This document shows, piece by piece, positions 45,724-58,400 of a DNA stretch of 64,000 nt. How positions within the stretch are numbered: the stretch's first letter is position 1; the number at the start of each line of letters is the position of its first letter. The DNA comes from Takakia lepidozioides (Eukaryota > Streptophyta > Takakiopsida > Takakiales > Takakiaceae). The stretch is taken from NCBI GenBank assembly GCA_030704615.1, contig CM060732.1, forward strand, positions 7,008,001 through 7,072,000, written 5' to 3'. The notes below the pieces were generated by a model that was given only the letters and a program-made list of their open reading frames with translations, was not told the DNA's origin and did no database searches. Position numbers and translations under genes: made by a program.

Positions 45724-47273
45724 GTGAAATCAGTAGGGCTCATACCGGACGGCGGTGCAAGTGTTTCTTCTTTGCCATTAGTATTGTGGACACAATGGAG
45801 GAGATTATGGAGCTACCAGGGGCCACGAAGGTACTCTGGGGCGGTGGGCACCATTGAGTTGGATGATTTTATCCAAGAGTTTGATAGTGGTGTGATTTGG
45901 CATCAAATGCGCAATCCACAACTATTACGCCGTTCATGGCATGGAAGGGCTGTTTCAGCACTTGAGGGCCGCTATGGATGATTACCATGAGTTCAGGCGG
46001 GGGCATGAGGTTGAGATCGAGGAGTGGAGATGTACTGGTCACCCGACTATGTCTCCATCACTAGGGGCACTAAGCCACGAGGCAGTGGCGACACCTGCGC
46101 TGCAAAAAACCGGCAGCCAAACCGCAAGTCCGCAAGCATGGAACTGGTGGGTACCAGGTAGCTACGACTTCCACCCAAGCCACTACCGCACCAGCACTAG
46201 CACCCGTGCCTCTGCCTTCAACCCTGTTGTGGAGTTCTTCGAAGAGTTGAGAAGGAACTACCAGGGGTGAGGACAGAGAAGTTGCGGAGCTTGCAAGAGT
46301 TCCAACGGAAGGCCGACCGAGAGCTTGAGGGAGGCTTTCACTCGCAGAGGCGCTTGATATGTAACCCAAGGGGTTACGGAGCTCAGGCAGTTCCAATTCT
46401 GGTATGGGATATTGGACAAGGAGCTGAGGAGAAGGGTGCGGATATGCAACTCTCCTACAAGCGCCCAACCCACCTTAGCAAATGTGTTTTTGGCTGGCAG
46501 AGCGGATAGAGCTCAACATGGTGGAGGAACGAGTGGTCATGGTGGGATTTGCTAAGGAGACCCACGGGGTAGTGGTGCTTCCTAGCCAACCACTACCTCA
46601 CGTGTCAAGGCAACAAGGGGGCTCAGGTGAAGCTCAGGGAAGGGCAGAGAGGACCTCAGATGCAGGGGTCTCGTCCCTTCATTTGCTTGCGAACAACGGG
46701 CGATGTGGTGTGCTGGACATGTGAGGACCCCATTCAAGAAGGATTGTCCAGAGGGAGGCAAAGGGCCGGCACATGCACAGCCTGCACATTACAGTGTGGG
46801 CATTGTGGCAATCAGGGCAGGAGAGGCTCAGTGTTTGGTTGGCATCCTGAGTTGCGCCCGCCAGTTCCAAGGAACCATGGTGGCCGGGGGCGAGGTGATC
46901 AGCCCAAGGGACAAGGTGGCAGCCACGAGGTGCAGGCCAAGGGCAAGCTCAACGTGGCCAAGGACGCGGAGTCAGGGTGTTGACCAAGGCATGGCCAACC
47001 GGCTTCAGCAGCTAAGAGCAGAGGCTCGCTGCCAATGCTACAACAGCTCAGGTGGTACGGCTCTAAGGCCGGATGGTCCACCTCCTGCTCCTGAGGGGGA
47101 GATATGGGAGGCATGGTATTCATGTGTGGAAGCAGCACTACCACTAGTGCGGTGGGAGTCTGCTGCCGCCGTGATCGAGGAGCAGCACGAGTTCCTGAGC
47201 CACGAGGTGCAGAGGTGGAGTTGGATCCACAGCGTGGGGAGGCAAGCCGTCAGGCTAGGCTTCCTCAGTCATT
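45724..47273 (+). pseudogene. Decayed LTR-retrotransposon gag region
   Basis: Pieces in shifting frames resemble gag: IELDDFIQEFDSGVIWHQM near 45855-45912, MEGLFQHLRAAMDDYHEFRR from 45941, LRQFQFWYGILDKELRRRV near 46380-46440, TLANVFLAGRADRAQ near 46470-46515, and a CCHC-type knuckle split by a frameshift (DVVCWTCEDP near 46700, then FKKDCPEGGK near 46733). Numerous stops and frame changes show it is dead. It runs into the assembly gap, so protease and polymerase regions, if any, are not visible. Confidence 0.55.
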
Positions 47274-47773
47274 NNNNNNNNNNNNNNNNNNNNNNNNNNN
47301 NNNNNNNNNNNNNNNNNNNNNNNNNNNNNNNNNNNNNNNNNNNNNNNNNNNNNNNNNNNNNNNNNNNNNNNNNNNNNNNNNNNNNNNNNNNNNNNNNNNN
47401 NNNNNNNNNNNNNNNNNNNNNNNNNNNNNNNNNNNNNNNNNNNNNNNNNNNNNNNNNNNNNNNNNNNNNNNNNNNNNNNNNNNNNNNNNNNNNNNNNNNN
47501 NNNNNNNNNNNNNNNNNNNNNNNNNNNNNNNNNNNNNNNNNNNNNNNNNNNNNNNNNNNNNNNNNNNNNNNNNNNNNNNNNNNNNNNNNNNNNNNNNNNN
47601 NNNNNNNNNNNNNNNNNNNNNNNNNNNNNNNNNNNNNNNNNNNNNNNNNNNNNNNNNNNNNNNNNNNNNNNNNNNNNNNNNNNNNNNNNNNNNNNNNNNN
47701 NNNNNNNNNNNNNNNNNNNNNNNNNNNNNNNNNNNNNNNNNNNNNNNNNNNNNNNNNNNNNNNNNNNNNNNNN
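47274..47773. other. Assembly gap of 500 N
   Basis: Exactly 500 undetermined bases, a conventional scaffold spacer, so the true distance is unknown. It separates the gag relic on the plus strand from the 3' part of a minus-strand LINE; open frames drawn across it are artefacts. Confidence 1.
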
Positions 47774-47920
47774 TTTAGCTCTTCTGTGCCCAACCGTGGT
47801 GGTGACTTGCGCCTTGGATAAGAATTGAAGATGACAGCGCATGTTGGATATGTGCGTGAATCCTGTCTGCTCCCAGAAAGCCACCTGCGAAGCCTGCGAA
47901 AGAAGAATGGCCGAACAATG

Positions 47921-50900
47921 TTATAATTCGCAAAAACAGGCTGTCTCAAACACTCTTGGCGAGTTAGAGGCATTCGCTGCGTGAGATTGCCTCTCATGCC
48001 ATGCCAGGCCCTCCATATAGATTGACCCCATGAGGTAGGGTTGTATGAGCTTGCTCCATGGAGTGTCTCTATGCTTGATGGCTCTTGGGATCCACTTTGC
48101 CAACAATGCCTTAAACTGCGCCGAGGGGTCAATAATACCTAGTCCACCTTTTTTCTTTTCTTTTGGCACAATTGATCCCATGAGAGCAAAGCCCTTCTTG
48201 ATGGGGTCGTAGATGTAGCTCCCCATATGAAATTTCGAATGAGCGTCTTAATTTCCTTGACCATGGCCTCATCTGGGTCCCAAACTGCCGTAGAAAACCA
48301 ATGGAATGCCTCCCAAACCTGGTTGGCAACTAATGCTCTTCCCACAATGGAGAGCATTGCAACACTCCAGAAAGCCATGTTTTTCTTGAGAGTTGCAAGC
48401 ACATCCTTGAAGCGGTCATGATTTGAAATGTTTAGGCCTATTTGAGCCCCCAGCAGCTTGTGCGTTCGGCCATCTTGCAGCCACCCAAGTCCTATATCTG
48501 CCCCCCATGGCTGACAGTGGGTTGCTGTTGCTCCATTATGCAGCTTGGACAAGATGCCCATGGATTTTTTCCAATTCACCTTGAGCCCAATAGCCAAGCA
48601 AAAGGTGTGGAGAATTTGGAGTGCCTTGTCAATGTTGGCCTTTGTGGAGTTGTCAAGCAATAGAGTAGTGTCATCTGCGTACATTGAGAGTTTCAGCATC
48701 TCCAGGGTCAGCATGGGCAAGTGAAGGCCAATAATGTCTTGCCTGTAGTGTAACATGTAACCCAGCGAGTCTGCCGCTATGAGGAAGAGGAAGGGTGCCA
48801 GGGGGCAACCCTGCCGCACCGATCTGGAAATGTGGAAGGGCTTAGATATAACCCAATTAACCATGACCTTGCTAGACGCTGCATGCAAGAGGATATGGAC
48901 CCATGTCAGGAAAGGCCCCCCCAACCCTGATTTCTCCATAGCCCCTTCCAGAAAGGTCCAATCAATGGAGTCAAAGGCCTTTTCAAAATCTAGCATTAAG
49001 AAGGCCAATGGCTGGCTGTTTATTTCTGCTCTGTGAAGGGCCTCATGGGCCAACATGATGTTGTCTAAGATCATGCAATCTTTGAGAAAGCCAGTCTGCT
49101 CCTTCCAAATAATTTTCGGGAGGAGGGGCTGCAACCTCAAGGCCAGGGTCTTTGCAATAATCTTGTAAGTTGATTTTAGCAAAGTGATTGGCCGGTAGTT
49201 GGCCATATCTTCTCTATCTCCCTTCTTAAAGATTAGAGTAATGAGACCTTCCGCCATCTGCGAGGGCATTATTTTTTTTTCCAGAATATCATTTGCCATA
49301 AGGAGGAAGTCCTCTCCAATTGTTTGCCATAGTGCTTTAAAAAGTTCAATTGGGAGACCATCCAGTCCTGGCGATCTTTGGGATGCCATAGAGTTGACCG
49401 CCTGCCCCAATTCATACACTGACAGGGGGGCCACCAGATTTGATTTGTCTAGTTGAGAGAAGGAGCAGGGGATGTGGTGTAGCAGGGCCGCTGTTGCATC
49501 TTGTTTCTGCTGCGAAGCATCCTGCCTTTGAAACAAAGCTTGAAAATATGAGGCTTCTGCCATGATTTTTGGTTTATCTACCAAATGTCCATCTGCATCT
49601 CGCAAAGCTGGGACCATTGTGGCAGCTCTCCGCTGCGCAGCCTTGACAAAGAAATATCTATTCATCTTTTCCCCTTTGAGACTCCAATTGACTCCGACTT
49701 TGACTCTGGAGAATTGCCCCTTGGCATGTAACAGCGTGGAGAGATTTCTCTTGGCATCCTTGTATGCAGTTATGGTACATGCGCTCCCTCCAGACTCGAC
49801 TGCAGCTTAAACTGGTAGACCTTCAAGCACTTAGTCAGAGCCTTTTGCCTTCTAGTATTGTCTTCAGCCTTCTCCCTTGAAATGACTTTACAAAGGTCTC
49901 TTAACATTTCCATCTTCGCCAAAAATCTGGCAATGGGCGAGGCTAGCTGGGTGGAAGCTGATTCCCAGACATTCTGAAGGGTCTGTATGATGAAGGGGTC
50001 TTGCAACATAATGGGGTTTAGCTTGAAAAAACCTCTGCCTCTCACCCTGGACTCGGGAGTGTTGAGCATCAGCTGCACCATGGCATGGTCAAACTCCGGG
50101 AGGATGGGCTGCAGCGGGACACTGGTTGACCGAGACTTCAAAGTGTAGGAGCAATAAAATCTGTCCAACCGAGCCTGGCACAAGTGAGGCGGGTCCCTGT
50201 TGTTTGACCATGTGAATTCAATTCGCCCTGGCCTAGAGACGAAGCGTCGAGCAGCCCCACTAACAAGCACATGACGTCCCAGGTGTTTTTTTCTGTCATG
50301 GAGAGACCATGCACCAATCTCCCAAGCCTGTCTCTTTTTTCCTCCACCATATTGAAGTCGCCACCTACCAGCCAGTGCTGGAGATGATGGCGCTGCTGCA
50401 TGTAATTTCTGATATGGTTCCAGAGGTCTATCCTGTCTTCCTCCCCATTCAGAGCATATATGTTTAGAAAACCCACCTCCCCCAAAGATTGACCTATGTT
50501 CAAGACAAGAAGCTGCACTCTGCCTTGCAACCAAATCTCATGAGAGACAATGGATTGTTGTAAGGAGGGGGAAGCAAGGATTGTTGTGCCCCCTCTGGAA
50601 TCCGAGATGGTGGGATTCCAGAAGGTTGTGGCCGCATGCCAAATGGAGGCACCAAAGGAAGCTATTTTTGGTTGATTCAATTTATGTTCTTGCAGAAAGA
50701 TAATATTGGAGCCACGTAACAGAGTGGAGGCCCATGCTCTAACCTTTGCCCTTTTGGGGGCAGAGTGGTCAGAGCCGAGACCTCTCACATTCCAGGAGAC
50801 AAGAGACAGATTCATGTGGGTGTGACTATCAGGCCCACGCTGTCTGCGTGACTTGATGGCCATTGTGGGAGGAAGAAGTACTTTGGACGCTTGTCGGATG

Positions 50901-50995
50901 GGGGTGGGGTGGAGAACCACTTGAACCCTTGTGGAGGATGGATCAAAACATGGAGCTGACAGGTGAACACAATCGTTGCCTTTTTTCTTTTGCAT
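47921..50995 (-). pseudogene. LINE ORF2: endonuclease and reverse transcriptase, frameshifted
   Basis: Endonuclease: LSLVSWNVRGLGSD near 50815-50775, FLQEHKLNQPK, LVGGDFNMVEEKRDR near 50345, then in another frame IEFTWSNNRDPPHLCQARLD and PEFDHAMVQLML, matching the N, E, D-N and D-H motif order of APE-type LINE endonucleases. Reverse transcriptase (49665-48139): SPGLDGLPIELFKALW, YRPITLLKSTYKIIAKTLA, LMLDFEKAFDSIDW (motif A), VRQGCPLAPFLFLIAADSLG (motif B), LSMYADDTTLLLDN (YADD, motif C). The frame breaks again near 48140 and continues as KKKGGLGIIDPSAQFKALLA. At least three frameshifts (about 50240, 49700, 48140), so inactive, though all motifs are recognisable. Confidence 0.85.
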
Positions 50996-51249
50996 TTGTT
51001 TTGAAAAGATATGAAGTGGGTCCCTCCGTCTCTAAGAACTGAAAACATGTCTGCAGAGATGTCCCAGGCTAGAGCTTTTGAAAGTCCTGAGGGAGAGGGA
51101 TTGTGGGGAGGATGGAAGGCTTGCTGAGTTCCACCAGGCTGGTAGGATTTTCTGCTTCTGAACACTGTCCAACAGCAAAGTCCATACCCGTTTACAGTCT
51201 GAGTGGTCAAGCACATAGAAGAAGAGGGGGAAGTAAGTAGTAGAGATGC

Positions 51250-52457
51250 TCACCGGTGGGGGCGAGTCCACTGTCTCTTCCGGCAGCAGAAAGGTGATGG
51301 AGTGATCTGCTGCAGCATTGGAGGATGCGTTGAAGTGGTTTGTATTTGCCAGCACCATCTGTCTATGAAGAAGCCTGAGCCTGTTGGTTTTTTGGGGGAC
51401 ACCTCTTCTATCAATTCGGAGCCTCTTTTTCTTTTCTTGGAAGGCAGCATGTCAACCATGGTTTGATCATCTGATTTTGCTTGAGCTTCTTGCACCTGCT
51501 GCGTTTGATTGGCCTTGGAGGTATCCAGTGGCTGGGAGGAGCCCTCCTCCTTTCTTGGGATCTTGATGTTTGGGCAGTCTGCCTTGATATGCCCTTCAGC
51601 ATTGCAGTGGTAACAGATCACCGAGAGGACCTCCTCTTTCACTGCTACCACAATGTACAAGTCATCCAAGGTGGGCAGTTTGATAGAGGTGCCAATGGCT
51701 GCAATTTCAGGCATGAGCACAATGATCTTGGGGATTCCAATGTCCTCACTAACCTGAGAATGTGTGACCTCGGTATCGACACTGAGAATTTTGTCCTGAG
51801 CTGGCTCCAGAACATTAATTGCCCCTATGAATGAACCAAAGCTGGCACCTATCTCTGGAAGCGAAGTCAGATACGGGGAGGTAGGAAGGGGATGGCAATG
51901 ACTCTCGGCTTCCACAAGATGCCTTTCTTGTGTCCCCAATCCTGAGTCCATCGAAAGATGTGGACTTTAGAGACGGATGTCTGCGTGTTGAAGCGCAAAG
52001 CCTTTTCTGCATCTGCGGGCGAGCTGAAAATGATTGCGTAGAAGCCTTTCCCCATTGAAAGGCTAAAGTGTTGTGCCAATCCACCAGCAGTTCCTAGGTG
52101 CTCGATAATCCAAGTACGAATTGATTTTCTCGTCCGCGGCTTTCCAGGGAAGTACAAGAGGATGCCTGTCTTTGTTAGCTTTTGCACTTGAGCCTGCAAC
52201 TTAGCTTTGTTCAAATTTATGACAGGTTGCTCCTTGTCTTCTTGCACCATTGTGTCCTCCCATGCGTTCTTAGTCATCATTGGTGAGGGTGGAGGGGCAG
52301 AGGCTGAGGGGCCCTTTCCTAGAATGGAGGCAGCATCGACTTGCAACATGGAGGATTTCCTGGTCCAAATCTGATTTTTGGCTTTCGCAGCTGGAGACAA
52401 ACCTCCGGACACTCCTCCACGTCTCGTCTTCCTGGATCCACGACCTCTGGAATCCAT
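51250..52457 (-). pseudogene. LINE ORF1 with DUF4283-like domain and CCHC knuckle
   Basis: Starts at MDSRGRGSRKTRRGGVSGG (52457), a basic N-terminus. Then KTGILLYFPGKPRTRKSIRT and SLSMGKGFYAIIFSSPADAE, with FRWTQDWGHKKGILWKPRV, resemble the DUF4283-like/RRM-type domain common in plant L1 ORF1 proteins. A frameshift near 51920-51950 moves the frame to one that holds VICYHCNAEGHIKADCPN, a CX2CX4HX4C zinc knuckle, and ends in a Lys/Arg-rich tail (PSKKRKRGSE). It would coat LINE RNA; here it is broken by the single shift. Confidence 0.75.
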
Positions 52458-52700
52458 GGGACAGCCGCAACAGAACTGCGATTAGCAGGCGTATTGGCCC
52501 TTCAGGCAGACAGCAGGCGCGAGATGCAAGAATGGGATTAAGAATTAGAGTGGAGGGAGGAGAGAGATGAGGTAGCGGGTGGAGGGGTGGGATGTGGATT
52601 TTGCGAGGGAACGATGTGGAGCGGAGACAGCAATTGCGACAAGCTGTTAGAGATGATAGATAGCTGACCTCAGCTGAATGCATGGAGAATTGCATCAACA

Positions 52701-55412
52701 TCAACATTTAGAGAAAAAAAAAATCATGAGCTCGTCTCTATCCTTGGCTTATGCAGCAGATAAGGAGGGGTTAATTGAAGAAGAGTAGTCTTCCCTTCCC
52801 GTAGAGAATGCATGGCGGCTTGGCAATGTCTTCATACTGCAACTCTTTCAAAGCTCATTAAGAGCTGCTGCATCGTGCAGACCACTGTAGGGCTCGGGGA
52901 GCCACCGATTAGCGACAAGAGCTTAAGTGCTTGAGACAATGGCAGAGGGAGGATGTGTGAGCGTGGCGGCTCATTAAACCAACTTGGAAAGCCGGGGGTA
53001 TGGGAAGAACTCTGTTAGATCTTATGAATGAAGAAAGACTTGAGAAGAGAGGCACATGAAGATGAACACTTGGAAGATGAAATCTCTGCAGATGCTTTAG
53101 GTTTTCTTTTTGCGTCATCGCTTTGAGAAAGAGCGCAAGGGGGGAGATGGCAGGGGTAACGTAGCAGAACTTGCTCATTTTACCGCCTGGAGGGGGGAAC
53201 TTGACTTGCGAGAGAGATTTGGGGGGAGCAGGATGGACTTCTGCATCGTGAGAGAGATAGGGGGGAACAGGATGGTCTTCTGCATCGACAGACCCATTCC
53301 AGCTGAGGGAGGGGGAGGGGAAAGCGGCTAAGTCCCTGGATGCACTCACCGCAAACTGCGGAGCGCCATCCCAAAGATCTTCTCTGCAAATTCAAAGTGT
53401 AAGAGATCGAACTTAGATAATCTCAAACTCCCATTCAAGTAAATCATCAACAAATGATACATAATACTAACTTACAAAATCACTAGTCACTCATAAAATC
53501 ACTATTACTAAGGGAGTCATACTATCCATTAGCTTCCATGAAAATGTCTCAAACAATAATTATTAATAATGTTTTGTGAAACATTTCAGACCTACACACC
53601 ATAATACCAACTTGGAGCCTACTTAAAATATGCAGAGCCCCTCTCGATCTTTGCTGCTCTGGACATCAAGCAAAGAGCCAATCTTGGACGTTGTGAAGGG
53701 GATCTGCTCATTTCCCATCACAATCTCCAGCTCTTGTCGGCCTATTCTATCCGGGCATTGGATAGGTTTAAGCACTTGTACTTTCATTATTAAGCACTTG
53801 TACCTTGAGGTTTGAACCCTTGACTGTTGAGGCTTGAACCCTTCATTATTAAACTTAGACTTTCATTTGCAAGTTTCTTTTTTCTTAGCCCTTCATGATG
53901 AAAGGTTCAGATTTTATCTGGCCTTTCTTTTGAAGGGCCCTGATTTTTTGCCCTTCATATGGAGCATTTTTGCAAGTTGCAGGGCGTTGCAGTCTTCAAA
54001 AATAGACACTGGATGCGAAGGTCCACTGCACACCTGAAATAGCATTTCTGAAACCTTGCCCATCCCAAAAGAGAGAACTGAGAGAAGACATCCCTTGGTC
54101 CCTTAGTGGCAGCACCAATACTTACACTACGCAGGCAGCTCCAAATAGGCACGGATCGTGCTTGCGTGGCACACGCTACTTTTGCCAGAACGATGCAGAT
54201 TACGGATGAACAAACAGTCGCAGGATGGATGAATAGTGGGCCCGGTAGTCCGGAACGACTTGCCTTGTTGGGTGGCAGTAGTCGTTTGTCTGTTTGTATT
54301 ATTGGAAGGAAGCTGCGCTCGCAAGACAAGGAAGGAGGAGGTCCAGTGGCGGAGGATCGACGCGCAGGGGTGTTTGATGGCGGGCGAGCGCGCTGCGGTG
54401 GCCCGCTGCGATGAGGCTGAGCATGCCTTGAAGTAGGCTGTCTTTCATTTGTGCTCTCATTCTCAATGCGTGCTTCGTTGTACTGTCGTGCATGGACGTT
54501 GAGTTCCAACGGCAGAGTCTGGTGGTGTGGCCATTTCTCTCAGATGAGTTGGGGCAGAGCAGAGGGGGAGTGATATGGGGAGTTTTCTCTTGGTCCTTAT
54601 CGTATCGTTCACTATTGCTGGCTTCACTCCTAATCTAAGTAATGACCAGCTCTGAATGATGAGCTTCTTACTGTGTCTCGGGACTCGTGTATGCAAGCTC
54701 TGTTTTTGAACTTTCGTCTCGAATTGAGTGATAAATTGGGCCCCTGCTACATCGTTGTGTCTACAGTACACTTGTATTGGAGTGAAATTGACGGCAAATC
54801 ATGTTACTTCGAAAGTGTGAAAGTAGCTGGTAGTTGGGGAGAAGAGGGTCGAGGGACGCTTAGGGAATCATGGAAGTGAGGCAACTTTGGTTGCTGACAT
54901 ATCCAATTTTGCGTGCAAGCTTGATCTATTTCACTTCAAATGGTTCATTGCGGCTATGTCTGAAAGCATGTAACACATAGAAAATGGCGGGCATAGAGCG
55001 GTGAATTCTGATTTTCTAGCTGTAAGACGAATCAGAAATCCTTTCTTACAATGCAGTTTTAATCGAGAAATTAGCTCAAATCTCCATTGCGCTTTGCACA
55101 GAGCAGACGACAATCAGGTCACAAGGTTGAGGGAAGTGTCCCCTTGGACCCACTTTCCTCAGCCTAAAAGTGAAAGAAAAAATTTACTCATAAATATGGC
55201 AGTCTCAACGCCATTATTTTATATCTGATGGCGATTGATTCGATACTCAAGCGCTTTTCCATTTGTGAAAGCACCGTTTCACCTTCCATACTATCCTGGA
55301 CCAGAATACCAATTCCTAGAGACTTTCAGAATCAACAAGCCAAAGTAAGCTGGAGAGGTGCCTCAGTACATGAAATGGGGTTGGGGCCATGGGATGTAGG
55401 CTATTTCTGCAG
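52701..55412. other. Intergenic region upstream of the TTC39-like exons
   Basis: No certain gene. The 5' exon(s) and promoter of the plus-strand TTC39-like gene should lie here. A possible first exon starts with ATG at 54377 (MAGERAAVARCDEAEHALK, before a GTAGGC donor-like site), but its phase does not join the exon at 55413, so it is only a candidate. Confidence 0.35.
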
Positions 55413-58400
55413 GGAAAGTTTGATGAAGCAGAGGCTTTTGTAGAGGAGAGGGTAAGCACGAAGGACAAGGAGCCGGGTGCAGTGCCAATATTCACGCACT
55501 GCCATGCTGTCATTCTCTTTGCTAAGGCTGGCATTTCCGGTACTGAGGAGGACAGGTGAGTAAGTTGATTACGTCTCCCTTCCATGTGGTTGCTTATCTT
55601 GTTCCACTCCGATATGGACAACTATTGAGGAGAAAACATCAGAAAGTCATCTTGTTAATGTGGCAGGGTGCTACCCTCATGAGAGTGTAGGGAGAGATGT
55701 GTACTATTGATGTTTCCCTGTGGACATTGGTTATGATGGACCTTTCAGGAATTAGTCCAAGCAGGATATCAACCCTCTCTGAGGCCGTCCCTGAGGTGTC
55801 TACTCACTAGGCTGCCCGCAACTGATGACAATCCTGGTGCAGGGACCTGCATGTTATTTTATTGGTTTGCATTGATATCATCCTCAAAATCACAATGGTC
55901 TTTCCCTTTACCTTCTACAGATGTGGTAAAAGGCTTTGATGCACTTCCAGACACCATAGTGTGAAAAGGGCAAGAAAGAGAAAGGGGGTGGCAAGGGGGC
56001 CATGGCTGCCACATGTGCATATGATCCAAGAATGTACTCATAACACGTTGTTTGCCATAGCGTGGCCATAGACCCCGCGCCCAGTTTGGACGGAACAAAA
56101 TTGAGCAGAAACTACCTTTGAGAGGGGCTCACTCCGTTAGTGTGACTTACCTTGATAGAGGCACATGATCAAAGAAAGAGAGACTAGGAAATAATGTGGT
56201 TGTTGAGGAATAAAGTTTGTATTGCAGAAGGCAAGCAATAGAGAAATTGAATGATGCATCCACCATGGCGGGAGAGCATATACCAAAGCAAGGCTGGGTG
56301 CAATGCATTGCAACATGGGGAATGGGCTACTTCAGCACCCCAGCTCCCAAAGCTGATGACATTTCTGAAGAAGAGCTCAGTTGGTTGGTGAACGCTTGTG
56401 CTTGAAAATTTGAACACTAGATTGGTATGACAGTAGGAGATTGTCTATGTAGGAGCCGTCCAGCTTTATGTGGTCCTGCCTGTATCTGAAAGTTGGAGCC
56501 CTTTTGTTGGTTGCAGACTCAGATATTATCCAAAAATGATAAAAATTGTAATATTGGTCCCTAGGAAGTGATCCTCAAGTTTTGTACTGCAGTCGCATTA
56601 TCGAAGCTGAGTCCACATATCTGTCGGCATTACTTTGCTTTTTCGAGGAATCAATGTCTGCCTTCTTCAGGGTAAGTACTCTCTTCCATTTCTCATTCTT
56701 CCACTTAGATTCTGTTTCCAAGGGAATGTCTGTGCGAAGATATTTTGATTTCCTTGTTGGATCCATGTTCTGCAAAAGACTTGAGATTGAGTAGTTTTTT
56801 CCAGGAGTAAAATGGTCTTGTGTGTGGCACACAAATTTTATTGATGTTTCATGCCTTGAAAAACCATACTGGATAAGGGCTTAGAAGCCATGTTCCTGCC
56901 TATCCCTCTCTCCTTCCCAATAGATAAACATTCAAAAGGATTTATGTTCAAATGTCTTGTGCCGGCGGCCTTATTGATACGTAAAGCAATCCAAGGTTAC
57001 AAATATTGCCATGGCATACTTCAGCGTCAGGTAAGTTTCCTTCGTCAATACTATACCAAGCCAAATCACACGTTCTCTGATTGAGATTTTTGGCAGGGAT
57101 ACTTCTTAATTCGCCCTAGGTGACCACCAACGTCATTTCGATGTTGTTGCAAAGAAGTTAAAAGGCATCCTCTCATGTGTGCAACAGCAACTTGCCAGCA
57201 GGAGTGAGCACGACGTAGGTGCAGTGAAACTAGGGTTTGGTGGTTTCAGCTTGGCCATCTCCTTGCTGCCTCCCAAGCTCTTGCGACTTCTGTCTGTGTT
57301 GGGTTTTCCTTGTGACCGTGATGCTGGGTTACAAGCCATTGATCAAAGCCTACGAGGTGGCGGACTTCGAGCTCCTCTGGCTGGAGTGTACGTCATTATC
57401 CTTTCTTCCAGTTTTGAGAATATGCGTTGCTCGGGCTATGTCAAGCTTAGGTGCTTTTAGAGAAATTCCTCACTGGCAAAGTGAAGGTGTTACTCAGACA
57501 TAGGCACCCTACACAATAGCCTACAACAATTGCCTACAAATGCTTTTCCAATCAAACCATGTAGACTGTGCTCTTGTGCTCATACAATCATGTAGCCTGC
57601 TATGGTGGAGACAGGCTTTAAAGAAGACGTAAGCCAGACTGGCATGTGCTCTGAAACCTTTTTCTTGTTCTTGAGCCTTATCATTCAAAGACTTTGGTTA
57701 ACTGAAAAAGTGGGCACTCAAGGGTCGTTCAGCCCCCACTCCCACTGCTGCTGCTGTCCCCACCACAGGGTCAGCCCCTCGTGTCCCGACCCCCCCGCCC
57801 TCAAGGCAAAGGGCCGCGACAGAGGTGGGCATTGCTATTGCGTTCCAGAACTTCAGTTTGAGTGACTTCAGTAAAGTGAGGCGGCCCAAACATTGGGCAC
57901 TGAATTTTCTGTGCCAATGGATGTTCCCCTTGGGATGTCATAGCTTGTAAAAACCTACAATGGTGAATGTTTGAAGAGAGTGATTTGTGACAGAGATTGA
58001 ATAGAGACAGCAATTTATTACAACATCATTATACACAGTAAGACCTCCCTTGTAGCAGCAGTCAGCACATGAGAACTAAAAACTTCAAGGTTTTTAACCC
58101 TCAAGCACATGTTTTTTTGATCTAAACGCTCATTGAAGGTTATGCATATTGTGTTCAGGCTACTCCTGTCATATCACGTGATACTGCCTTCCTTTTTCTC
58201 AATACCTCAGGTACGCCTACACTTGGCCATGATCACAAGTAGAACTTCATATGGCAATGCCCATAGATCTTGACAAACTCGGATTTGGTGCATTGGTCAA
58301 AACACTTGATTGCGGTCTGGTGTTTGGCGACAATTCATACATTGATGCTGATGCACAAAGTTGTGCTGAGTTCTCTGGCTGTTGTTACCTGCTCATTACT

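Larger units (their letters stand above)
47774..52700 (-). mobile_element. Nearly full-length L1-type LINE of a second family
   Basis: Read on the minus strand it has ORF1 (52457 to about 51250) with an RNA-binding-type domain and CCHC knuckle, then ORF2 with endonuclease (about 50820-50000), reverse transcriptase (about 49665-48139) and a C-terminal region reaching the assembly gap. Several frameshifts inactivate it. It differs in sequence and architecture from the LINE at 9-12 and 59-64 kb. The 3' end is hidden by the gap and the 5' end is not sharply defined (about 52460-52700). Confidence 0.85.

Noticed and set aside
46703-48132. Open frames of 200-370 codons that span the N gap
   Set aside because: Undetermined bases cannot be read as coding; the parts on either side belong to a gag relic (plus) and a LINE (minus).
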